From Symsagittifera roscoffensis (lineage: Eukaryota; Xenacoelomorpha; Acoela; Convolutidae), in contig NC_087069.1 in assembly GCF_963678635.1 (NCBI RefSeq), positions 51,470,938 to 51,534,937 of the forward strand: DNA of 64,000 bases. The letters are read 5' to 3'. Position numbers and translations under genes: made by a program. Below are positions 1 to 13,100 of the stretch, one piece after another. The notes below the pieces were generated by a model, which made no database searches, was not told the DNA's origin, and saw nothing but the letters and a program-made list of their open reading frames with translations. Numbering within the stretch: the first letter of the stretch is position 1; each line of letters begins with the position of its first letter.

Positions 1-349
1 CAGATCTAAACCAGTATTTATCATTGGTTAGTATGATGATATTTTATCTATATATAATATTAAAAACTAACCAATCAACTCCATCAAATTAACAACCTAT
101 TTATTCGTAAAGTGTTGAAACTACTTGTAGTTTCACTACCAGAGCAATTTGAATTAAATTTAGAATACAGTTGTTCTCATTTTGGAACTAATTCGCGCAA
201 ACCAGTGTACACTACATTTTTTGATACTAGGAGATATTTGAGTAAGATTAAGATTGGTATTAGACTAAGAAGTTGCACGAATCTATCCGGCCGGAAATAA
301 GATAGCGTGACGAGCAGACGGTGTACCTTATCTGAATTTACTCTATGAG
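1..349 (+). mobile_element. Diverged LTR fragment, related to the LTRs at 19,885 and 38,381
   Basis: The segment aligns along its length with the LTRs of the large retroelement. It shares the stem-loop at 112-139 and the block around 250-345 that includes the motif atctatccggccg and the stretch ending in actctatgag. Similarity fades after about 349. The left edge is cut by the window, so this may be a solo LTR or the end of another element. It is clearly more diverged than the 19,885/38,381 pair and is therefore an older insertion. Confidence 0.85.
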
Positions 350-399
350 TACAGTACATAAAGACTTAACTCTGATCAGAAATATTCAAAGAAAAAGTT

Positions 400-665
400 G
401 GAAAGATTTTTAAGATGGATTATAACTCCGCTCATGCATGATTAGCGCGTTCAATATTGCGCGTTCAATGTCCAAAATTGGCACACTTTAAATCTACATA
501 ACTTCGGTTAAAAATCATACGGGTCTTTTTAAATTTGAGCTCAAGATAATAATTTTTTGAATGATTTTTTAAAAAAAAACCATCAAAAAGGCTGGTTAAA
601 AAATCGATATTTGTTTGAGAAAAAAAACCATCTCGAGCGCAAGTATTCAGCAGTCTTCTTCGAAA
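400..665 (+). repeat. Diverged partial copy of dispersed repeat A
   Basis: The order of motifs (aagatggattataactccgc, two gcgcgttcaat blocks, tccaaaattggc, then gagcgcaagtattc) matches the right half of the better-preserved copies at 6,925 and 12,650. No coding frame is seen. It lies upstream of the first exon of the prolyl hydroxylase gene, and the rest of 350-1,084 shows nothing else recognisable apart from AT-rich DNA. Confidence 0.6.
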
Positions 666-1084
666 ATAGACGGGAATTTTATTTTTGTTCTAATTTACGA
701 AAGAAAAAACCGTTTTGAGAGTTTTTGAAATAATATCTAGCCAAAAGGAAAAATCAAAACAAAATATTAATTAAACAGAGCCGCGTTATGCACACAAAAA
801 ATTATATTTTGCTAGAATTTTTTGTTAGCATGCCGTTGTATTCTGAGCTCTTCTAATGATCCAAATGTCTTAAATCAAAACTATCTGGTTAACTTTAAGA
901 AAAAACAATTTTAATTGAATGCTGTTTGTAATATTATTACTTGAGCCGTATTAGATGCTCTTAAACTGATTTCAACCATGTATTAGAACTAAAATAAGCT
1001 AAGACACATTTACCAATGGTATAAACTTTAGATAGCCTTTTTGCTTTTTCAAACTTCTAATTTAGAGCTAACCTTCTTTTAAAC

Positions 1085-1184
1085 ATGTTCAGAGCGCTGA
1101 CTCGTTCTCGATCTTTTTTATTATGTGCTTTTTCTTATTACATGTTGCGTTTTCTAGTTTTTAGTTTGCTCTTAGGCGGAAATG
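1085..1184 (+). CDS. P4HA: P4HA exon 1, signal peptide
   Basis: The ATG opens 33 codons, MFRALTRSRSFLL onward, with a basic start and a long hydrophobic stretch (residues 9-30), as expected for an ER-resident enzyme. It ends at the donor G|GTAAGA in phase 1, which fits the acceptor at 1,750. The frame reads on to 1,333 if unspliced. I chose it because it supplies both a leader and the right phase; there is no homology proof, since leaders are not conserved. Confidence 0.7.
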
Positions 1185-4100
1185 GTAAGAACCCTATTTT
1201 TAAATTATTCTTTTTTTCACTTTTCGAAATTAAATTATTTTACAAAAAAAATTTTAATTTAACGCTGGATAAGGCAAAAAATTGGAAAAATGTTTACTTT
1301 TTAGACAGTTTTCAGCCCTTGCCAATTTTTTGATAATCAAGGTTTTATCATCGAGTTCAACAATTTTTTTCTTTTGATTTTAACAGCAAGTTTCATTTTT
1401 TTGTAGTGTATTAGTAGTTTAGTTTTTCGTTTAATTTGAAAACATGATTTTTTTTAGTTGCATAATTTTGATTATTCATTCAGAAAATGCGCTTGACCAA
1501 ATAACTCATTGTTGTCAATATTTGACCGGGTAGTTTTAGACATAATCCATTCATACAAAAAAATTATAAAAAGCCACGAGGCATGCTATAAAGATAGTCA
1601 AAATCAGTTTGCACTTAGAGATTATAGAACTTATAATTGTTAATTAAAGATATAGCTCATTTCAAATTTTGTAGTTCTAAAATTTGACCTTGGAATGAAC
1701 TGTAACAAGTAAAAAATCCAATTCTTGTCTAGTCTTTTTTTAATTTACAGCTATCGCCTCCCCCAAAAATGAAGGAGAGGGGCACAAAGTGGACAGGAAC
1801 AAAAAAGTGGACATGGGCCATGGCAGTCTCTATTCTTCAGGGGACACTTTACTCTACCTGTTCGAATTCGACTTCAAACTCTCGGGAGGGTTGAGTACTA
1901 TACTACGACACTCTGACACTCTGAGGGTGAGTCATAGTAATCATAATCATAAACATGATAACAATAATAATCATAATAATCATAATAATCATAACCATAA
2001 TCATAATCATAATCATAATCATAATCATAGTAAGAATATTAATAAAAATAGTTTTTTATTCATCCTAATAATAATCATAATGAGGGGCGGATTTAGGGGT
2101 GCGGGGCGGGAATGGGGGTGTACTTTTTCTTTCCCCCCTCAGGGATTCGACCCCATGTACTATTTTGTACTATTTTGAGATTTTTGGAGACGGACCCTTA
2201 AAATTTTTCTAAAAGCGCCTTCGGCGCCAAAAATACTAGTTTTCAGGGAAGTGCGCGCCGAAAAAACGCGATTTTTTGGTCAAAATATTTCAAAAAGTGC
2301 CTAAAACGCCTTTGTGAGTCAAAATTTTGCCTGCCCGGCGCAGAAAACTTGGCCAAAATAGGGACAAAACAGCGCTTTGGGAGAGCTCGAAAAATCAATT
2401 TGGTCGGCCTAAAAAAGGTCGACAAATTTTCGAAAATTTTTTTGAAATCCGCCCCCCTCGAGAAAACCCCTGATCATAATAATCCACCCCTATTCATAAT
2501 AATCATAATAATAATCAAAATAATCATAATAATCATAATAATAATTTAATTAGCATAATAATAATTATAATGAATCGTTTCCTCATCACACGAACAGAAA
2601 TACAAATGAAGAAGTTTTTTTACAAAAATGTCACCTGAGAGAGAGCACCATGAGACTAAATATACTTGTTTTCAGACGTCTCAGAGTTTTGGGTCTTTTC
2701 TGATGTCTTTTAAAAGCGAGGTGAATGACAAGGAGTTAGCTCTGATCCAGACAGTGAACTTAATAGGAAGTTATAGAAGCCAGTAAAGCAAACAAAGTAG
2801 GAGCAAGGCGCTTAGTTAGAAAAAAAATTATGACAGAATATTAAATCACAATTTTCTACAACAGTTTTTTATTACAGCTCTATTTAGTATAGCAGAAAAC
2901 TAACTTTGCCTTCAAATTAGGGGAAGCAAAAGCGGCACTATTTTCAGTTTACTGCCGTTTTCGTTCTAATAAACGCCAAAATGTCTGAATTTTGTTTGTT
3001 TTGCTCGATATTAATTATGCAGACGAGTTCATTTCCAAGCAATAAAATTATAGCCTTTTTATTTTGTTTTGACGTTTCGAAGTTCGCAAGTTTGCGCGTA
3101 ATTGAAAAAAAGAACTTTTTTCTGTCTTGCGGCCCAAAAACCTTTTTTTTTTCAAATTAAATTACAGCTTGAATGTGATTGGTCAAAAATAATTTTAACG
3201 AGAGGGAAGGGGAATCTGAAGCTAAATATCAATCAAAGTGTTTTAATTCACGTTTTTTTGTTATGAACCGTAAAAAAATTCGTTGAGTTTAGTAGTAAGA
3301 AAGCTTCCGGATCAATTTAGGTTTTTCAAGAAATTTAATGTCAACCAGTGAAAGCACCAAAACCAAGTTGCTCAGCTCCTTATGGAGAATCACTTACGAT
3401 CTACGATTCATATTTGACTTAAGAATTACTTGCATTTTGTTTGGTTATCTTTTTGCATTGAGTAATGTTGCCTCCTACTCATATAGCAAACATAAACCAC
3501 GGTAGTTTGGATTCCTACTATCTAGTGGCATTTTCTACCGAAAAAAAATTCGTATTTGTCTTTTTCAACACTTCGCTTTGTTTTTTGAAACTTAGAAGCT
3601 GAAGCAATTTAGGAACATTTGTTGGAGCGCTTACGGTATTTTATTATTATTTTTAATTTTTTGTTATTTGAAAGTTGCGGAGCTAGGGGTTTCTCAATAG
3701 GCAAAAAGATTGAAAAAAAATTTTTTTTTAGGTAGAACTATCTGAAACAACTTTGGTTTCAAAATTGAATGAAAAACAAAATGGTTGTGATGTGTTTTCA
3801 AATTCCAATATATTGCTAAAACAACCAAACAAATGTCGCCTCCGAGCAACAAAAAAGAATTTAAAAAGATAATATTTTTTCTGCAAACAAAAAATAAATT
3901 TGAGTTCATCGAAAATCTCTAAATTTAAATCATCAAATTTAGAAAAAATTAAGCCTAAATTTTTTTTTTTCAATTTTTTGAAGTCGTGCGACAATCTGCG
4001 ACTTTTTTTCAAAACTGGCCGCCTGCTTGGTTTCTTAACTTTCTCACTTTTAGAGAAAAAAAATCGCTTCACACAAAAAATGTAGTTGTTACTGGTATGG

Positions 4101-7100
4101 CAAAAAAGTCTAACTAAAATAATGGCAAGTAGCCGCCACTTGCGCCGTTCAGGTTAACGAAAAATGAGCACGAGCAGTTTTGTGCAATTCTAGTAGGTAT
4201 TGCTTTGATCTCGATCGTCTTATCTGAGAGATTAAAAAAAAACTATCATTTCAGAATATTTTGTTGTGCCCTTTGTGCTGTTTTGAACGCTGCAATTTTT
4301 CTTGATGATTTTTCGGATCGTTCAAGATGAGAATAACTAATTGTAAGTGATATTAATCACTTTCACTTCTTAACAATCGGGAGGATTATTAGTGCAACCT
4401 ATGAAAATTTTAAAGCGTTTGTTGCGGCAGAAAAAAAATCTTTCTAAAATATTTCATATATGGAACATCAAAAACTTCTGTTATCATAAGAATTTTTTGA
4501 ACTTATATGCATTTCAAACGCAAAATTACATCGGCCTAGATTGATCAAACATGTTCTTTTCATAAATTGAAAAAAGCTAGTCAGACAGTTTTTCTGCAAT
4601 TCGATAAGTATATAATTTTCTATAAAGAGAAAACTGCAAGAAAAGTCCATAACCAGTGTTTTTCCTTCATGGGAACTGCATGGTTACTTTTGTCCTACGA
4701 ACAAAAAATATGGTTTTTCAAAGTTGGTTTTTCTCAGAGTTCTAGGTTGTGTTCGAAATGACCAATTGGGACGATCGAAATGTCTCAGATTTGTCATACA
4801 CAAATGGTAAAAAGAAATTGTCAAATTTTTCCAATTTCGGCAAAAACTTTCAAAAAAGATCATTTTCAGCAATTGGATTTTTGATTCATCAGGCTTTAAT
4901 CAAGGTATATAGAAGATGTCATACAAATACTAGGTTTTTTGAGCGTTTTTGAACAAAGATATCCAGAAAAACGAAAGAATTTTACCTTTGGTTTTTCGAG
5001 GACTGCGGTATGCACACAAAAAAAACTTTGGATGCATAAAAAGTTATGGAAAGTGTTTGTTTCAGTGCAAAATTCCTTTTGAGGTTATAAAAGTCATCAT
5101 TTTTTCCTGAGGCAATTTAAAAAAACTTTCTCGCCATCAAAAAAAACAATGCTGGTCAAATATGGAAATGGCGCGATTTAAAATTATGCGGTAAAAAATT
5201 TTTCAGTTTGTTTTATGACGACAAAACTTCTTTGAAATCGCGATGACACCATGTTAGCAATATTTATGAAATTAGTTTGATAGGTAGTTTCCACGAAATT
5301 AGTTTTAGGAATTGAATGATAAGCTTTTTTGATCTATGGACATCAACCCGGAGATGGATACCCCTTGATATTAGAATCAATAAAAATAATGAATTAAAAT
5401 GAAAAATTTTCGGGAAAAAAATAAAATTCTTCTTTCTGCTTTTTTGTTTCATTTTTTAATATTTTTTGAAGAAGCTTTTTTCTTTTGACATTCAACGTTT
5501 AATTGCAATTTTCTTTCTAGGATCTGTTTAAAGAAGAGAACATTTTGAAAGAGGTCACACATGCTGTAAAACAACCTCCATGGGACAACCCGCATGTGGT
5601 TTTTCACCCAATTAATCAGGTAAAGTTTTTAATTCAAACTGAATTATTTGATCTGAAATGTCATTTTCAAGTTTTGTTTTTCAGTTTCAATTAGTTCAGA
5701 GTTTAATATCTGTTTTAGTTCATTCTTCTCTACAAGTTCAATAAAGTATGGCCGAAAGTTAGCAGGTAAGTCTGCAGATTAAAAAATTTTTACTTTGAGA
5801 AAAAAAAAACAACAGACTAGCAGTAGCAGGTTCATGACTTGTTGTCTTAATTCAATTAAACTGAGAAAACAACAAAACACAGCTTTAACATTGAAAAAAA
5901 TGGTTGTTAAGTTTTAGAAAAAGAAATAGATTTTTTTTTGCTTTTTGATTTTTCGAGGTGTCTGGTTTTCAAAATAAACAAAGAAACCTCCTTCAATTCA
6001 ACTACCCCAACATGTTAACTTAGACACATTTTGATCATCGGAGAAATTGCCATTGTAACTGCGATTAAAGTCATTGTACCATAGCAGTGGTAATTTGAGG
6101 GTTAATCCGTTGTGGATTTTAGTTCAGTTACTGATTTTTTCTCGAGTCAAGTATTTGGTACCAGTAATCTTTTTACTAATGAAAATTTTGCGAGTGTTTT
6201 TTGCGGTGCATTTTTACCAATGAAGTTCAACTAAAAAAGAACAACACACGGTTTTAAGTCCAACTGTTTTTTCCGTACTTTTCGTGTGATCAAAATTTTC
6301 TAGTCCCGATTCAAGTACAATTCAGAAATTTTTGATATTCCAGGAATGTTTCAACCTGAATCCGTGAAACATCAAAGCTAAAGCTTAAGAAAATTTATCG
6401 AGAACATCTACTTGTGTAACTCATTCTAGTAGCTTTCAAATTAGAGTGTGTTTTCATAAGGACTGTAAGATATAACCTTCTCTAAAGCTGAATGGCGCAG
6501 AGTTAGCTCATATGTCTACAGGGCTGAAGGTTGGCTGTTTAAGCTTGGGTAGCATTCATATTTTTTTGCACAGTTTGATAGGTTATTTGTTGCTGTTTCA
6601 TCGCCTAAAAATCGGAAGTTAGCGATAAAATTTGAGATGTTTAGACCTGTTTAGACTTTCCACCAAAATACATTTTGATTGTAAACACTAATTTTTGTTT
6701 CTTCCATCAAAAAATTTTGAAAATAGGCTTTCATCGTTATGGTTTTGAAAAAAAATAAGGAAATTATTATGAACAATTTCGATTATTCAGCAACCGTGTT
6801 TCAGTCGTTTCCATGGGCAAAATCGTTTCAGGCAAGAATGAATTAGCTTTTCAGGCGTGGTGTTGGTTTCTTTCTAGAGATTCGTAAAATAACACTCATC
6901 AATCCAAAAACAAAATAAAACAACCAACAAGACTGCTCGTATCAGGGCGAAGCCTTGAATGTTCCGACTGCCTTTTAAGGTTTATGGAGCAGCAGTATTA
7001 ACAGAAACAAATTGAATGAAAAAAAAATTTTTTTTTTCTAAAATTTGAAATTTTTTATGAAAATCATCCCCCCACACGCCATTTAAAGTACAAAAAGAGA

Positions 7101-10100
7101 AATTTCGTTCCTTGTAACAAATCAATTATGGCAAATAAGCTTCGTTCAACCAATTTGGAACGATTTATAAGACGGATTAAATCTCCGCTTACGCCTTAAT
7201 AGCGCGATTTATATAGCGCGTAAATTGTCCCAAATTGGTCAAAATGGCCAAAATAGCAATCTTTAAACCCTCATAACTTTACGAAAAATGATCACAGGTA
7301 AAATATCGTTTCAAATTTAAGCTCAGGACAACAATAGCTTTCGAATGATATGAAAAAATTCTGTCAAAAATGGCTAGTTAAAAAGTCGAATGTGTCTGAA
7401 GAAAAAAAACCCACCCCGAGCACAAATATTCCGTTACTTTCGTATCGAAAGTCGGAACAATTACTAATCAGGAGATTGCAAAACCTGTACTGACAAACTT
7501 GAGAATTGAATCATTTTGAATCGATTTTTATACAGATAATTTACGGCATAGAAACATATTTACCGTAGCCCATAATGTACGTCCGGCAGCTTGGAATAAA
7601 CTCATAAGGATTTTTTATGCTAGAAAAAGAATAATTTTTTGCATAAAAGTTATTTAAATCTGTTTAAACAGATTTTCAGTGAAAACCACCAAAATCTCGT
7701 CATACTTTTTTTGAATCAAATGTTCGTTTTTTGACAAAAAATAGTTCTCAAGAAAAATTTTCATCAGAGCAAGCTACAGAGAGCAAAAGTCACTCGAGGA
7801 AAGTTTCTTCCGAAAACTACTGAGTTTAAGGGTCTCCTATTTGAATTTTGCAAATCTAAAGGTTCCCGTGGTAATGAAAAATAAAACTTTGCAAAGTTTC
7901 CACGAATTTTTTTTTATTATTAACGTTCTAGGCGCTAGTTTGTTAAAATATTTTAGGCTGAAAAGATTAAACAGTACTTAAATTTTTTTCATACTGTTTG
8001 GCTTTGCAATCCCTTTGATTGAAACATAAACAAAATCTAAAATCTATAGCAAAAATTGTGTAGCCAAAAAAATCAGTAAAAGCGAGTAGATAGTTGCGAT
8101 CAACTCTTTTTCAAAAAAACTGCTATACACGAATGTGTAGAGAAATTTTCCTCGTATCTCTCCAAGGATCATATTTATACACCAATACTGGTATTCGTTT
8201 TTGTTCAGCAACCGATTTCAAGTGTCGCATCGATGTTTAATACATTCAAATTCAGTAGAGGCTTAAAGCGGCTTTCTGTTCCGGTTTTCGCCAAAAAACC
8301 TTCAGAAATTTCTCCAATAAATTCATTTTTCTGCAGAAAAATAAGAATTTTATCATGTTTTCATCAGACCGGATTATCGTTTACTTTTTCAGAATCGCAC
8401 ACGCGTTGACCAAAAACGAAACAGACTTCTCAGTTTGGGAAAAAATGTTCCGAGCGGATTCAATAATAGAATATTCTCAACTGAAGCCAATGCTACAAGA
8501 CATTAAAGCACTGACTATAAATGACAGGGATCTGAAGAATGCGGCACTTGGTCTGTTGAGATTACAAGAGGTGTATGCACTGGATGTCGAGGCAATTGCG
8601 AAGGGAGATATAAGTAAGTAATATATAGGTTATTGAATAATTATAATAGTTTACTCGTGTTTTTTCCCACTCTTTTAGGGATGTTCTCAAATACCTGGTC
8701 CTAATTGCTCTGTAAAGCCATTTGGAGCGCGCGCCAAAAAAAACGAAATTTTCTAAAAAGTGCCCACAAACGACTTTTTTGAACTGTTTTTTCAAAATCT
8801 TGGCTGCGGCGCAGAAAATTTGGCTAACACAGAGTCTTTTTAGTGCTTCAGAAGAGCTCGGAAAAACAATTTGGAGGACCTAAAAAAAACCGTCAAAATT
8901 TTCGATAATTTTTTGAAAATCCGTTCCCACCGCCCTAGAGAAAATCCTAGATCCACCCCCTGATTATAGAGAAAATTAAATTCAAAAATAAGAAAAAATG
9001 AAAAATTGAGAAAAATTCAATTGTTGTCAAAATGTCATGTTGTATTTCTTATTAGAACAATTTCCTAATTATTTTTTTAATGGTCCATAAGATAAGAAAC
9101 ACATACAAGAGTGAATACTTTTAACAAAGATCAAGCTGGCAAATCTTTCACTACACATGTAGTCTTGCATTACTACAAAAGATCAGCACAATCTTGACTG
9201 ATCGATCTTAAAGCAGAATCAGTTAGTGCACTTTGCATCTTTTGAAATTAAAAAAGCAAACTGGTTAAAATCCTTGGCAACTATGATCAAGTCTATGCAC
9301 AACTTTGTGTTAAATGATTGTTGATGACGCACATTTTTTTAAAATGTAGTTTGAGTTTTTGTTCAAGCTTTTGCCATAAAAAAGCTGCAACTCTTATACA
9401 TTACAGATATCGCTCTCATCGCTGTCATATTCTCCTCAGCCTTCACCCATTCATTTTTCCTCTGCTATCCGAAGACTCAGGCTTGCTTGGGTCAAACCTC
9501 CTTTGAGGGTTTTTGCTTGAGCCGCGGTTAGTCTCGATTTCGCATGCTAATCTTTGGAAGACAACTGATTCTATTCTTCGCTACATACAAACTATGTCAC
9601 ATATTGTCTTCCAGCTCCAAAAGTTTTCACCCTAAGAATGTCAATCACTACCTTGAAAATCGAAAATGAACTGTTGTTTTTTTTCCAAAACAGTTATTGC
9701 TCCCACGCCTTTCTCACTGAAACTCTTGGTTTCCGTTGAAAAACTTCTCTCGAAGCTGGACCAGGAGTTGATTGTACCTCGCGTATGCGTTCATTCATAA
9801 CGGAATCCCATGTCTCTTTGCCCTCGTTCCGCATTTTTCATTGATTTTGCTTTGAATCATTTCATTCCTTCGTCTCTCCCTGCGTGTTTGTTTGTTTCCA
9901 GCAACCTTCACCCCGCATTGCTATTGCATACACCAGCAGTCATTTGGAGAACTTTTTTCGTCTGTTCTTCCCGCTAACTCATAAATAATCGTATTTTAGA
10001 GGTCGACATCACCATTTTTGTCGCAGAGGCGGTCGATTCTTTCTTCTGCTTCTGTACTTCTGACTTTTGTACCTCTAATCTCCCACTTCCAATGATCTGT

Positions 10101-13100
10101 CAGTTCCCCAGGATTCTTCAGGTTTTTGAGCTCTACCAATTTCTGCAGCTTCTTTAGTTCTCACATTGTTTTTCAGTAACAAAAGCTTCACCTGTTCCAC
10201 AAGCTTTGTTAAAACGACAAGCCCATCGTGATCCACAAGGTCCTCTATTACCACGAGATCTTTGAGTTTCCTATTCATCTCCAGCACTAGATACTCCTCG
10301 CGTTCACCAAGCTTCCACAGCAAAAAAAAATTCTGGAAATCCACAAGTATCTTCTTCAACAAAAGCTGCTCCAGTTCCATAAGCTCCTCTGGCAGCAGAA
10401 ACTTCTTGAGTTGCATAAGCTTCCAAAGCAACAAAAGATCCCCGATAACCTCAAACTGGTGTCACAGGTCGCAATCCGCCGGTACCTCTTCTGGGTCAAC
10501 CAGTAGCTCTTGCTTGAAAGTAACCACTGAAATGACCACGACGGTAGAATCGTGTTTTTCCTCCTTGGTTTCTGTGCTACCCTGGGCTCCTATCTCTATT
10601 CACGCTAGCTTTCTATCTCAATTTTGTTTTCAAAAAGGAATATCAGGATTAAATTACTGGGACACTGCAAATCTCAGGGCAACTGAAATCAAAGAAAAAC
10701 TACAAAATAGCATTAGAAAAACAAGAACAACCTGTAATTGCGGTTCCAGTGCCACAAAAATTTTCTTTTTCATAACTGCTTCAAACCTGTTTCAAAAATT
10801 CAGGTAAAAAATTTCAAATTCAGATAAAACTTTCCGATAATTGCAAATTTCAAGAGCAGACAATTGCTGCGCGTTCAATAACTAGAACGTGTGTAGAACG
10901 ACTTAAAGATTGATCAACAAAATTTTAATCACTCAAACGTTTAATAACTGGTTAATATTATAGAGGGGTGACCCCTCATCCTTTCAGTTCTGATTGCCTA
11001 ATTTTTTCCGAAGAAACCCCCCCCCCCCCTTAAGTACTTTTTAAGGCAATCCATTTCTGGCGACGAGCCATACATTTTTTCTGAAGGCGCCTTTTGCCCT
11101 AATATACACTATTTTCGAGTGAAAAATGCGCTCCAAGAAGCTGGACGTTTTTTGCCGATATGCAGATTTGAGAAAGTCTATATGGTCGATCTAAGAAAAT
11201 TGTCAAAAATCTTTTAAAATCTTGTTAAAATTATGCTTAAAAACAGCTTCTCAGCTTTAAAAACGCATAGGCTGTGTCTATAATGATGAAAAAATTGGAA
11301 AATTTACTGTGCTAATATAAAGTTTCAAAAATTGTTCAAAATTAAACATTTAGGGTCCTACAAGAGTATTCGTCCCCTTCGTACTGGTGAAATGAATGTG
11401 CTAATCGATGCAGCAGTGGAGTATGATGACATTTGTCGAGCTCTGCTCTGGGTGAGACACCTGTCAATCAAATCAGCCGCCAAACACAAGATGGAGTTAC
11501 TGGGTGAGTTCTTCGACAAATTAATAAGACAAAAAAATGAAATTTTTCTCACTTTTCAAAATTCAAAGATCGGTACCGTTTGAACGCGTTTTTTATCAAG
11601 GAAAACCATGCCAATTAAGTTTTAACATGGCAATTTTCAGAGGCTTGACTTAAAACTTCCAGAAAAAAAATCGAATAAAAATTTTTTTGAAAAAAATTAT
11701 CGTTCTTCAATTCTTTAGAAGAAACTTTAATAGTTTTTTTTTATGTCAAAGCTAAAACTAGAACAAAATTTCAACTATGATTTGATTTTATTTTCAGTTG
11801 AACTGCGTGAAGAAGATCAGGAAATGTGTGATAAGAAGTTCTGCATGCGAGGGGATAAATGTCTACACGAGAAAACACAGATAGAAATCAACTACGCACA
11901 TCTATGCAGAGACCCAGACAAGTATAATAAGTTGCAAAAAAAAATCGATCGGACAAAATAATTAAAAGCAGAGCAATATGCCATTTTAAGCAGCTTTGCA
12001 TACAAAATTGAAGTTATAATTAATCATGAGAAGAACTTTTTGTCTGAAAAGTTAAATTTCAAATGCATCAATTTTGCGTTAATTTGTGTGTTAGCTTTTG
12101 CTCTATTTAATGAGTTTTGACTGTTCACTTTTTTTGCAATTCATAAGTATATGATAAGTTGGAAGCAACTCATTCAAAAAGATACAAAAAAAATCAACAC
12201 GCCAATTTTATTTCAATTTGGCGGACAGTTTCGACCTTAACATGTTCATTATGCCTGAAAAATTATCTTTTGAATTAAGATTTTTAGTAGTTTAATTACT
12301 CTTTCGATATACTTCTAAATATTCAAATATTTTGCTACTGTCTATTCAATGAGTTGCATAAAACTATAACAATCAGAATTTAAAAACGAGCAGTTTGTCA
12401 ATTTTCGGATCAAAGTTTAACTTTTAGTCAATCTTTGGACAACTTTCTGTTTCATAAGTTTTCAAAGCTTTGCAAGGAAAAGTTCTTATGTCTTAATGGA
12501 AGTTGCAACCAGCTAAAAAATTTAAAGAACGAGCTGACAGATCAAATTTTTCACAGACTTTAAGTTTCAAAAGTTTCAAAAGTTTCACAGACTTTAATTT
12601 AACAAGAATAAATTAAAAACAAGAGTTACAGAAAAAAAACAAGACTACTCGTATCAGATGCTCGTAATTTAACAAGAATAAATTCAAAACAAGAGTTACA
12701 GGAAAAAAAAACAAGACTGCTCGTATCAGCGCGAAGCCCTGAATGTTCCGACTGTCTATTAAGGTTTATGGAGCAGTAATAACTTTTAAAAAAATTAAAA
12801 GTAATAAAACAAAATGAATTTTTTTTAAAAATCCCCCATACGCCATATAAAGTACAAAAAGACAAATTTCGCTCCTTGTAACAAATCAATTATGGCAAAT
12901 AAGCTTCGTTAAACCAATTTGGAACGATTTCTAAGACGGATTAACTCTCCGCTTACGCGTTAATAGCGCGAAGTATATCGCGCGTTAATTGTCCCAAATT
13001 GGCCAAAAAATTGCAATCTTTAAACCCCCATAACTTTACAAAAAATGATCTCAATTTAAATATCTTTTCTAATTTGAGTTCAGGACAACAATACTTTTCG

